A DNA stretch of 33,438 nt. Source: JARDZI01 sp041639705 (GTDB lineage: Bacteria > Bacillota > Clostridia > Clostridiales > Caloramatoraceae). This document shows, one piece after another, positions 15,920 to 23,250 of the stretch (positions are counted from its first letter, which is position 1; each line of letters starts with the position of its first letter). The notes beneath the pieces were generated by a model that saw only the letters and a program-made list of their open reading frames with translations, was not told the DNA's origin and made no database searches. The stretch lies in the NCBI GenBank assembly GCA_041639705.1, contig JBEQBT010000006.1, positions 1 through 33,438 of the forward strand. Reading direction: 5' to 3'. The translations under genes and the position numbers were made by a program.

Positions 15920-16825
15920 ATGAATAAAATTGAGTTTAAGAGTAAAGCAAAAACACAGAAAAGAGAAAAGATTGTTCGGAAAGTTTTAATAGCTCTAGGT
16001 GTTATATCAATATTAACAACACTAGGAATTATTTTCTCTTTATTTGAAGAAACAATAGTTTTCTTTAAGGAAGTTTCTATTGTGGAGTTTCTTTTAGGAA
16101 CAAAATGGACTCCACTTTTAACTCCTAGACATTTTGGAGTACTTCCTCTAGTGATGGGCACTCTTTTAATAGTAATTATTTCTTCGATAATATCCATCCC
16201 AATCGGACTTGGAAGTGCAATCTATTTAAGTGAATATGCTCCTAAGAAAGTAAGAAAAATTTTGAAACCTATGCTGGAAATATTATCTGGAATTCCTTCC
16301 ATAGTATATGGTTATTTTGCATTAACAGCAATTACACCAATAATAAGAAGCATTTTCCCCAATGCTGGAGTATTCAATGCATTAAGTGCAGGTATTGCAG
16401 TAGGAATTATGACAATACCCATGGTCTCATCCCTAAGCGAGGATGCAATGATGGCAGTTCCTGATTCCCTAAGGCAGGGAGCATATGGACTTGGTGCCAC
16501 AAGACTTGAGGTATCAACTCAAATTGTTGTTCCTGCAGCCTTTTCCAGTATAATGGCTTCATTTATACTTGCAATATCAAGGGCTATCGGAGAAACAATG
16601 ATTGTGGCTATGGCTGCAGGTTCAACTCCCAAAATGACATTGAACCCTCTTGAAAGTGTTCAGACAATGACTGGATATATTGTTCAAATAAGCATGGGAG
16701 ACGTTCCATACGGAACACTGGAACATAAGACTCTTTATGCAGTAGCTGCATTGCTGTTCCTTATAACATTTAGTCTAAATGTTATATCTAGACGTATAGT
16801 AAAGAGGTATAGGAGGTCTTACTGA
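15920..16825 (+). CDS. pstC: Phosphate ABC transporter permease PstC
   Basis: 301-residue inner-membrane permease with six predicted helices and the binding-protein-dependent permease domain (about 70-295). The region LEILSGIPSIVYGYFAL (about 117-133) is characteristic of PstC/PstA, and the EAA-like coupling loop reads PDSLRQGAYGLGATR around residue 180. A strong AAGGAGG precedes the start. The stop overlaps the pstA start (TGATG), pointing to equimolar synthesis of the two permeases. Confidence 0.94.
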   Translation: MNKIEFKSKAKTQKREKIVRKVLIALGVISILTTLGIIFSLFEETIVFFKEVSIVEFLLGTKWTPLLTPRHFGVLPLVMGTLLIVIISSIISIPIGLGSAIYLSEYAPKKVRKILKPMLEILSGIPSIVYGYFALTAITPIIRSIFPNAGVFNALSAGIAVGIMTIPMVSSLSEDAMMAVPDSLRQGAYGLGATRLEVSTQIVVPAAFSSIMASFILAISRAIGETMIVAMAAGSTPKMTLNPLESVQTMTGYIVQISMGDVPYGTLEHKTLYAVAALLFLITFSLNVISRRIVKRYRRSY

Positions 16826-17697
16826 TGGAGAAAGTTAACACAAGCTTAATAAAAAAGCGTAACCGTAAAAACACAATTTTTCATGTAATTATATTTTTAT
16901 CAACTATATTTGGAGTTATCATACTTGCTTTTCTCCTGTACGATATACTTAGAAAGGGAATACCCTGGTTAACAACTAACTTTTTCATGAATTATCCATC
17001 AAGGTTTCCTAAAAAATCAGGAATCTACCCTGCCATATTAGGTAGTTTATGGTTAATAGTTTTGACTGGAGTAATCGCGTTTCCAATTGGAGTGGGGACT
17101 GCCATATATCTTGAGAAATATGCAAAGGAAAACAAATTTAGTGATTTTGTAAAGCTTAACATTGCTAATTTAGCAGGTGTTCCTTCCATAATATATGGTA
17201 TGCTTGGACTTACTGTTTTTGTAAGGGCTGTTGGAATGGGAAGGAGTATATTAGCAGGTTCTTTTACAATGGCACTACTTGTGCTACCTATTATAATAAT
17301 TTCGTCTCAGGAGGCTATTAGAAGTGTTCCAGCATCAATTGAACAAGCTTCATACGCACTTGGCACAACAAAATGGCAAACGATAACAGGAGTTATACTG
17401 CCATATTCTTTCCCTGGAATACTTACAGGTACAATTCTTGCAATGTCTAGAGCGTTGGGGGAGGCAGCCCCTCTAGTTGTAATAGGAGCTCTTTCATATG
17501 TGAATTTTGCACCTAAATCTCCTTTAAGCGCTTTTACTGCTTTACCGATACAGATATTTAACTGGTCTGGTATGCCAAAAAGGGAATTCCAAAATGTAGC
17601 AGCAGCAGGAATTATTGTATTGCTAATAATACTTCTGCTAGTAAATGGCACAGCCATATTACTTAGAGATAAATATCAAGTAAGAATGAAGGATTAG
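16825..17697 (+). CDS. pstA: Phosphate ABC transporter permease PstA
   Basis: 290-residue second permease of the phosphate transporter. It has a short basic N-terminus (KKRNRKN), six predicted helices, the NLAGVPSIIYGMLGL segment (about 112-126) and the coupling loop PASIEQASYALGTTKWQ (about 172-188). It forms the transmembrane channel with PstC and docks PstB, whose gene follows after 14 nt. Confidence 0.94.
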   Translation: MEKVNTSLIKKRNRKNTIFHVIIFLSTIFGVIILAFLLYDILRKGIPWLTTNFFMNYPSRFPKKSGIYPAILGSLWLIVLTGVIAFPIGVGTAIYLEKYAKENKFSDFVKLNIANLAGVPSIIYGMLGLTVFVRAVGMGRSILAGSFTMALLVLPIIIISSQEAIRSVPASIEQASYALGTTKWQTITGVILPYSFPGILTGTILAMSRALGEAAPLVVIGALSYVNFAPKSPLSAFTALPIQIFNWSGMPKREFQNVAAAGIIVLLIILLLVNGTAILLRDKYQVRMKD

Positions 17698-17711
17698 GAA
17701 GAGGGGATTAT

Positions 17712-18467
17712 ATGGAAACCAAAATTAAAATTGAAAACATGGATTTTTATTATGGCGATTTTAGAGCATTGATTAATGTAAATATGGATATATATGAAAA
17801 CCAGATAACTGCATTTATAGGACCTTCAGGCTGTGGAAAATCTACCTTTTTAAGAACATTAAATAGAATGAATGATTTTATAGAGGGTACAAAGACAGAG
17901 GGAAAGGTAGTATTTGATGGAATGGATATATATTCAAAACAGATTGACCCAGTAGAATTAAGAAGAAGGATAGGAATGGTATTTCAAAGACCTAATCCAT
18001 TTCCAAAAACAATATATGAGAACATAGTATATGGATTAAAAAATAATGGTATAAAGAAAAAAGAAATTCTAGATGAAGTTGTTGAGAAAACTTTGAAGGA
18101 TGTTGCTTTATATGATGAAGTTAAGGATAAAATTTATAAATCTGCACTTGAACTTTCTGGAGGACAACAGCAGAGGTTATGTATTGCTAGAGCTATAGCT
18201 ATGCAGCCAGATGTTATAATAATGGATGAACCTACCTCAGCTCTTGACCCAATATCTACTTTAAAAATAGAAGAATTACTCCTTGATTTAAAGAATAAAT
18301 ATACTATAATTATAGTAACACATTCAATGCAGCAGGCAGCAAGAATATCAGACTATACTGCATTCTTCTTAAATGGAGAAGTAATTGAGTATGATGTTAC
18401 AGATAAGATTTTCTCAAACCCTAGGGATAAAAGAACAGAGGATTATATAACAGGAAGATTTGGATAG
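17712..18467 (+). CDS. pstB: Phosphate ABC transporter ATPase PstB
   Basis: 251-residue ATPase that powers phosphate import through PstCA. All motifs are intact: Walker A GPSGCGKST (about 37-45), Q-loop MVFQRPNPFP, signature LSGGQQQR, Walker B VIIMDE with PTSALDP, and switch His in VTHSM. The NRMNDF and QRPNPFPK segments are diagnostic of PstB. Ribosome binding site GAAGAGGGG. phoU follows 14 nt downstream. Confidence 0.96.
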   Translation: METKIKIENMDFYYGDFRALINVNMDIYENQITAFIGPSGCGKSTFLRTLNRMNDFIEGTKTEGKVVFDGMDIYSKQIDPVELRRRIGMVFQRPNPFPKTIYENIVYGLKNNGIKKKEILDEVVEKTLKDVALYDEVKDKIYKSALELSGGQQQRLCIARAIAMQPDVIIMDEPTSALDPISTLKIEELLLDLKNKYTIIIVTHSMQQAARISDYTAFFLNGEVIEYDVTDKIFSNPRDKRTEDYITGRFG

Positions 18468-18481
18468 AAGGAGATGATTAA

Positions 18482-19135
18482 ATGACTAGAGAACGTTTTT
18501 CACAGCAGGTAATGGATGTAAAGCATAAGGTGGTTAAAATGGGAGCTTTAGTTGAGGATATTATTGAGTTAGCAATTGAATCACTAAAAAATCAGGATTT
18601 AGAAGCTGCTAAAAAGGTTAATGTTGAGGATGATAAAATAGACGAAATTGAGCTGGAAATTGAGCAGGAGTGTATGAGAATGCTCGCACTGCAGCAACCC
18701 TTAGCAAAGGATCTAAGAACTGTTGCAACGGCACTTAAAATTATTACAGACCTTGAAAGAATGGGAGATAATGCTGTTAATATTTCAAAGATAACACTTG
18801 AAATAGGCAAGGACCCATTAATAAAACCTCTTATTGATATTCCAAGAATGGCTCAAATAGCACAGAACATGCTAAGGCTAAGTCTTGATTCATTTGTAAG
18901 GGAAGATATTGAACTTGCGGAAAAAGTTGCAGCAATGGATCAAGAAGTGGATGATATATACCTGGCAATATTTGATGAAATAATCGAACTCATCTCCAAT
19001 GATAAGTATAAAACTAGACAAGGCACAAAGCTATTATTTATAGGACGGTACCTTGAAAGAATTGCGGATCATACGACTAATATTTGTGAAAGAGTTATTT
19101 TTATGGTAACTGGAGAATTAAGGGAAATAAACTAA
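18482..19135 (+). CDS. phoU: Phosphate signalling regulator PhoU
   Basis: 217-residue all-helical protein with two tandem PhoU repeats (about 8-100 and 115-205). Each carries a DLERMGDNAVNIS- or YLERIADHTTNIC-type metal-binding signature. PhoU connects the Pst transporter to the phosphate two-component system and restrains uptake when phosphate is ample. Here it ends the operon; no phoP/phoR pair is encoded in the window. A GGAGATGA site precedes the start. Confidence 0.94.
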   Translation: MTRERFSQQVMDVKHKVVKMGALVEDIIELAIESLKNQDLEAAKKVNVEDDKIDEIELEIEQECMRMLALQQPLAKDLRTVATALKIITDLERMGDNAVNISKITLEIGKDPLIKPLIDIPRMAQIAQNMLRLSLDSFVREDIELAEKVAAMDQEVDDIYLAIFDEIIELISNDKYKTRQGTKLLFIGRYLERIADHTTNICERVIFMVTGELREIN

Positions 19136-19155
19136 GGCAGCCAATGGCTGCCTTT
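19134..19155. terminator. Bidirectional terminator between phoU and lepB
   Basis: Stem AAGGCAGCC (19134-19142) and GGCTGCCTT (19146-19154), loop AAT, between convergent genes. It overlaps the last bases of the phoU stop codon. The T tract is short. Confidence 0.65.
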
Positions 19156-19178
19156 AATAATGCTTAATTATCAATTTA

Positions 19179-19709
19179 TTAAAATTTTTTTGCTTGATTA
19201 AATGGATATACTCTTAAGACTGCGTGACCTTTTATATTTTCAATAGGAATAGGACCAATATACCTGCTGTCTTCACTAACGACTCTATTATCTCCTAATA
19301 CATAGAGAAAATTATCAGGTACAATTAAATTGCTAAATTGATTTGGTTCAGCACTTGTAAACATGTCTGGTTTTAAGTAACTCTCATCTAATTTCTCATT
19401 ATTCACATATACCTCACCATTTTTTATCTCAACCTTATCTCCAGGAAGACCTATTATTCTTTTTATATAAATATCATTAATTTCATCATTGGGTTTAAAT
19501 ATTATTATTTCTCCTCTCTTGTAATTTTGGGTATAAAGGCTTACTTTTTCTATAACCAGTCTATCCTTGTCACTAAGATTAGGAAGCATTGAGGTTCCTG
19601 AGACTTGTATAATATCAATTAGAAAACCTTTTATTACAAAAGCTACAATAGCAGCAAGTATTATTGACAACACCCATTCCTTTATTTCCCTTAGAACACC
19701 TTTTGACAT
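19179..19709 (-). CDS. lepB: Type I signal peptidase
   Basis: 176-residue signal peptidase I (Gram-positive SipS type), which removes signal peptides from secreted proteins at the outer membrane face. One N-terminal membrane anchor (about 12-32) precedes the catalytic domain. The Ser-Lys dyad is visible as GTSM (Ser40) and IKRIIGLPGD (Lys83), and the box VLGDNRVVSEDSR is present near residue 140. The start is preceded by AGGAGGTG. Single-gene unit, convergent with phoU. Confidence 0.95.
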   Translation of the reverse strand: MSKGVLREIKEWVLSIILAAIVAFVIKGFLIDIIQVSGTSMLPNLSDKDRLVIEKVSLYTQNYKRGEIIIFKPNDEINDIYIKRIIGLPGDKVEIKNGEVYVNNEKLDESYLKPDMFTSAEPNQFSNLIVPDNFLYVLGDNRVVSEDSRYIGPIPIENIKGHAVLRVYPFNQAKKF

Positions 19710-19837
19710 AATGCACCTCCTAAGTTACATAATTATATTATATATCCATTTTATAAAAAAAACATTAATAATTTATTAAGCTTATTAAATAAAAATATAT
19801 TGATTTATAAAAAAATATGTATTAAATGGAAATATTA

Positions 19838-19846
19838 TGGTATAAT
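19838..19846 (+). promoter_or_regulatory. Extended -10 promoter upstream of the EF-G paralogue
   Basis: TGGTATAAT, an extended -10 with consensus TATAAT. No clear -35 is seen at the expected distance (TGTATT at 19818-19823 is the best candidate). About 115 nt upstream of the start codon. Confidence 0.45.
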
Positions 19847-19961
19847 ATTACTGGTATATTGTCAAAATATTTTTATAATTTATAAAGGAAAAATAAAACT
19901 TTTATAGAATTATAAAATTAAACATAATTTACAACCTAATAAGACCGAAGGGGGAGTATAT

Positions 19962-22049
19962 ATGAAGGAGTATAATATTGAAGACGTCCGAAACATCGGG
20001 ATAATAGGCCACGGTGGCACGGGCAAAACTAGTTTAACAGAAGCCATACTTTTCAACTGCAAGGAGACCGACCGCATAGGTAGGGTAGAGGATGGTACCA
20101 CAGTATGTGACTATGATCCCGAAGAAAAGAAAAGGCAAATATCAATTTCTGTTGCAGTTGCTCCCTGTGAGTATAACAATCACAGGCTATTTTTTGTAGA
20201 CACCCCAGGATACTTCGACTTTGTAGGAGAATTAATTCAAGGACTTAAGGCAGTAGATACTGCAATCATCAATACTTGTGCAGTATCAGGACTTCAAGTA
20301 GGTACAGAAAAAGCATGGGACTATGTTAATAAGTTTAAGGTTCCAAGAGTATTTTTTATCAACAAGCTTGATAGAGAAAATTCTAACTTTGATGTGGTTT
20401 TTGAACAAATCAAGAATAAGTTTGGCACATCCGTAGTTCCAGTTCAGATTCCTATTGGCAAAGAAGCTGGGTTTAAAGGTGTTGTTGACATTATAGAGAA
20501 AAAGGCAAAAATATATGATTCCAAGACCAAGACAATGGTTGATGGAGAAATTCCATCTGACTTAGAATCAATGGTTGACGAATTTAGAAACCTTCTTATG
20601 GAATCAGTTGCAGAGTCTGATGAAGTTCTTTTGGATAAGTATTTAGGAGAAGGTGAATTATCAAATGAAGAAATAATTACAGGGCTGAGAAAGGGAATAA
20701 ACTCCTGTGACATTGCTCCTGTATTCTGTGGCTCTGCAATTGCTAATATAGGGTTACATACACTTCTTGACAGTATAATAAAATACCTTCCATCACCATC
20801 TGAAAAGGCTGCTTATGAGGGTATAAATCCTAAAAATAATGAAAAAATTCAAAGAAATGCTAAAATTAGTGATCCATTCTCTGCTGTAGTATTTAAGACA
20901 ATTGCTGACCCATTCATAGGAAGACTTTCAATGTTTAGAGTAATATCAGGTACAATGAATTCAGATGCTACCTTTTATAATTCAACCCAGGATAAGACAG
21001 AAAAAATTAATACATTATATGTTATGAAGGGAAGGAATCAGATATCTGTACCTAAACTAAAGGCTGGAGATATTGGAGCAATTGCTAAACTTCAGTACAC
21101 TATGACTGGAGATACACTATGTGACCCATTGCACCCAGTATTATATAGCGGATTTGAATTTCCACAGCCATGTATTTCAATGGCTGTATTCCCAAAATCA
21201 AAGGGAGATGAAGATAAGATATCAAGCGGTCTTCATAAGCTTCGTGAAGAGGATCCAACCTTCTCAATTTCTAGAGATGTTGAGTATGCTGAAATGATAG
21301 TTTCAGGACTTGGAGAGCTTCATATTGAAGTTATTGCAAATAAACTCAAAACTAAGTTTGGTGCAGATGTGACCCTTGACACTCCAAAGATACCATATAG
21401 AGAAACAATAAAGAAAATGGCTGATATCCAAGCTAAATACAAGAAGCAGTCTGGTGGACATGGTCAATATGGAGATGTTCATATTAAGTTTGAGCCACAG
21501 TATGAAACTGAAGACCTTGTTTTTGTTGATGCAATAGTAGGTGGAGTTGTTCCAAGACAATATATACCTGCAGTTGAAAAGGGTTTGAGGGAAGCTATGA
21601 GAAAGGGAGTGCTTGCAGGTTTTCCAGTAATCAACCTGAAGGCAACACTCCATTATGGCTCATATCACCCTGTTGATTCATCAGAAATGGCATTTAAAAC
21701 TGCTGCATCAATGGCATATAAAAAAGGATTAAAGGAAGCTAGCCCAATTATATTAGAACCAATTGTTCACATGGAAATTACTGTTCCTGATGAATATATG
21801 GGTGATGTAATGGGTGATATGAATCGAAGAAGAGGAAAGGTACATGGAATGGAGCCAAAGGATGGAATGCAGGTAGTTATTACTGAGGTTCCTTTATCAG
21901 AGGTATTTAGATATGCTACAGATCTGAGATCCATGACTCAAGCAAGAGGAAGCTTCACAATGAAGTTTGAAAGATATGATGAAGTGCCAGCTATTGTTGC
22001 ACAAAAGATTATTGAAAGTGCACATAAGGAAGAGGAAGAGGAAGAATAA
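19962..22049 (+). CDS. EF-G paralogue (EF-G-like GTPase)
   Basis: 695-residue translational GTPase with full EF-G domain architecture: GTPase domain with G1 GHGGTGKTS (16-24) and G4 NKLD (134-137), then domains II to V. It differs from canonical elongation factor G: the G1 loop is HGGTGKT rather than HIDAGKT, and G3 reads DTPGYFDF with Tyr84 where catalytic His normally sits. The same form is common as a second EF-G-like protein in clostridia; its role is not settled (translocation under special conditions, ribosome recycling or quality control are possibilities). The first 140 bases of coding sequence are about 49% GC by hand count, against 38% in the next 140. Ribosome binding site GAAGGGGGAG. 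Ends in a run of acidic residues. Confidence 0.88.
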   Translation: MKEYNIEDVRNIGIIGHGGTGKTSLTEAILFNCKETDRIGRVEDGTTVCDYDPEEKKRQISISVAVAPCEYNNHRLFFVDTPGYFDFVGELIQGLKAVDTAIINTCAVSGLQVGTEKAWDYVNKFKVPRVFFINKLDRENSNFDVVFEQIKNKFGTSVVPVQIPIGKEAGFKGVVDIIEKKAKIYDSKTKTMVDGEIPSDLESMVDEFRNLLMESVAESDEVLLDKYLGEGELSNEEIITGLRKGINSCDIAPVFCGSAIANIGLHTLLDSIIKYLPSPSEKAAYEGINPKNNEKIQRNAKISDPFSAVVFKTIADPFIGRLSMFRVISGTMNSDATFYNSTQDKTEKINTLYVMKGRNQISVPKLKAGDIGAIAKLQYTMTGDTLCDPLHPVLYSGFEFPQPCISMAVFPKSKGDEDKISSGLHKLREEDPTFSISRDVEYAEMIVSGLGELHIEVIANKLKTKFGADVTLDTPKIPYRETIKKMADIQAKYKKQSGGHGQYGDVHIKFEPQYETEDLVFVDAIVGGVVPRQYIPAVEKGLREAMRKGVLAGFPVINLKATLHYGSYHPVDSSEMAFKTAASMAYKKGLKEASPIILEPIVHMEITVPDEYMGDVMGDMNRRRGKVHGMEPKDGMQVVITEVPLSEVFRYATDLRSMTQARGSFTMKFERYDEVPAIVAQKIIESAHKEEEEEE

Positions 22050-22060
22050 ACAGTGAACTC

Positions 22061-22152
22061 GTTCAGCTAAAGCTGAACATCGAGACTTCAGGTGGGGACT
22101 CTACCCCACCTGAAGCAAAAAGTGGAAACTCCACTTTATAGAAGGTGGAGTC
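22061..22152. repeat. Hairpin array of probable repetitive or mobile origin
   Basis: Three consecutive perfect hairpins: GTTCAGCT/AGCTGAAC (22061-22078); a 12-bp stem CTTCAGGTGGGG/CCCCACCTGAAG with 6-nt loop (22086-22115); and AAAGTGGA/TCCACTTT (22119-22137). Then GGTGGAGTC (22144-22152) can pair alternatively with the loop side of the second hairpin (8 of 9) or with ACTCCAC of the third (7 of 7). The GC-rich array contrasts with the AT-rich flanks and has no coding capacity. It may be a remnant of a transposon end, a structured RNA, or a repeat family. The remainder of the gap (22208-22390) shows only AT-rich promoter-like sequence. Confidence 0.55.
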
Positions 22153-22170
22153 TTAGAAATTGATAAAACA

Positions 22171-22207
22171 AAAATAGGATCTCTTTACAAGAGGTTCTAT
22201 TTTTTTA
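22171..22207 (+). terminator. Intrinsic terminator downstream of the EF-G paralogue
   Basis: AAAATAGGATCTCTT pairs with AAGAGGTTCTATTTT, with two G-U pairs and a short loop, followed by a T run (22200-22206). Confidence 0.8.
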
Positions 22208-22390
22208 TGAAGTAATTAGTAAAAATTATTGTAGTTTCATAGATGATGAATATATGGATATAATGTTTAATTTTTAGTATCATATTTTATTTTTATATGT
22301 AAAAAATATAATATAGAATTATTTGCGCTTATTGTTTGGGGGATTTAATAATTAATAAACTAATACTACATTTTATAGGGAGGTTTTATA

Positions 22391-22630
22391 ATGTCTGATT
22401 ATAGAATAAGTTTTGGAAGTGTTGTTGGCCCTTCTGATACAAATAAGCTATATGATATGCTTGATATTTTAGGTAAAGATGATGAACTTATAATAACTGT
22501 AGATGCTGCAGGAGAATCACCTCAATACAATACTATTTTTAGAGTTCTCGAAGAAAATAAATTTAATGTATCCACAAAGGGTGGACATGAAGGTGGGCAA
22601 TTTCATATTTTTGCAAAGAGGAAAGGATAA
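22391..22630 (+). CDS. Small protein of unknown function, predicted TusA-like topology
   Basis: 79-residue protein I do not recognise. Its pattern of hydrophobic and polar segments suggests beta (YRISFGSVV), helix (NKLYDMLDIL), beta (ELIITVDA), helix (YNTIFRVLEENK), beta (FNVSTKG), beta (QFHIFAKR). That is the beta-alpha-beta-alpha-beta-beta order of TusA/SirA sulfur carriers and IF3-C-like folds, but there is no cysteine at all, so classical sulfur transfer is excluded. It is preceded by a strong GGGAGGT and followed by its own strong terminator, which argues that it is a real gene. It sits between the EF-G paralogue and the acc operon without sharing a transcript with either. Confidence 0.75.
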   Translation: MSDYRISFGSVVGPSDTNKLYDMLDILGKDDELIITVDAAGESPQYNTIFRVLEENKFNVSTKGGHEGGQFHIFAKRKG

Positions 22631-22633
22631 GTT

Positions 22634-22673
22634 TATGAAAAGATGAACCTGCATTAAGGTTCATTTTTTCATA
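22634..22673 (+). terminator. Long-stem terminator after the 79-residue gene
   Basis: ATGAACCT (22643-22650) pairs with AGGTTCAT (22657-22664). The stem extends outward through TTATGAAAA and TTTTCATAA, with the U-rich strand forming the 3' side. Likely functional on both strands. Confidence 0.85.
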
Positions 22674-22702
22674 AATTAAAAAACTTAATACATGGTTTTA
22701 TA

Positions 22703-22732
22703 TTGATATGAGGTATTATTATATGATATAAT
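22703..22732 (+). promoter_or_regulatory. Promoter of the acc operon
   Basis: TTGATA (22703-22708), 18-nt spacer, TATAAT (22727-22732) with an extended -10 TG. Predicted start near 22739, about 44 nt before accB. Confidence 0.7.
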
Positions 22733-22741
22733 AGATTAGAA

Positions 22742-22758
22742 TTAATACCAGGTAATAA
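22742..22758 (+). promoter_or_regulatory. FapR-like operator of the acc operon
   Basis: 17-bp palindrome TTAATACCAGGTAATAA, with 7 of 8 symmetric positions matching, starting a few bases after the predicted transcription start. It resembles the FapR operator (TTAGTACC, centre, GGTACTAA). Malonyl-CoA, the product of the enzyme encoded here, is the FapR effector, so this would give product-sensing control. Position and sequence parallel the box at 8969-8985. Confidence 0.6.
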
Positions 22759-22782
22759 TAATAGGTAATATGGAGGAAGCTT

Positions 22783-23247
22783 ATGGATATAAAGGAAATA
22801 AAAGAACTAATAAAAGCAATCGACTCTAGCAGTATTACTGAATTTCTACTTGATAAGGAAAATTTTAAAATTTCAATAAAGAAGGAACTGGTTAATTATA
22901 GAATTTTAGACAGTGAACAAATTGATATTAATAAACAAAGTAATGTGAGAGAAAAAGTGGTGGAATCAGAGGAAAAAACAATTGATATAAAGCAGGAAGA
23001 AAATGATATACATTTAATAAAATCACCTATTGTGGGAATGTTCTATTCCTCACCAAGTCCTGAAGAAGAGTCTTTTGTAAATATAGGGAAAAAAGTTAAA
23101 AAAGGAGATGTACTTTGCATAATTGAAGCAATGAAACTCATGAATGAGGTAACATCAGATATTGATGGAGAAATAATTGAAGCTTTGGTTGAAAATAGAA
23201 GTATAGTTGAATATGGTCAACCTCTCTTTAAGGTTAGGAAGGTGTAG
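22783..23247 (+). CDS. accB: Biotin carboxyl carrier protein of acetyl-CoA carboxylase
   Basis: 154-residue carrier subunit that shuttles carboxyl groups between biotin carboxylase and carboxyltransferase in the first committed step of fatty acid synthesis. A short N-terminal helical domain (1-35) and a charged linker (about 45-78) precede the biotinyl domain (about 79-154), which holds EAMKLM with biotin-accepting Lys118. The start follows GGAGGAAGC. First gene of accBCDA, with accC starting 3 nt after its stop. Confidence 0.95.
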   Translation: MDIKEIKELIKAIDSSSITEFLLDKENFKISIKKELVNYRILDSEQIDINKQSNVREKVVESEEKTIDIKQEENDIHLIKSPIVGMFYSSPSPEEESFVNIGKKVKKGDVLCIIEAMKLMNEVTSDIDGEIIEALVENRSIVEYGQPLFKVRKV

Positions 23248-23250
23248 TTG

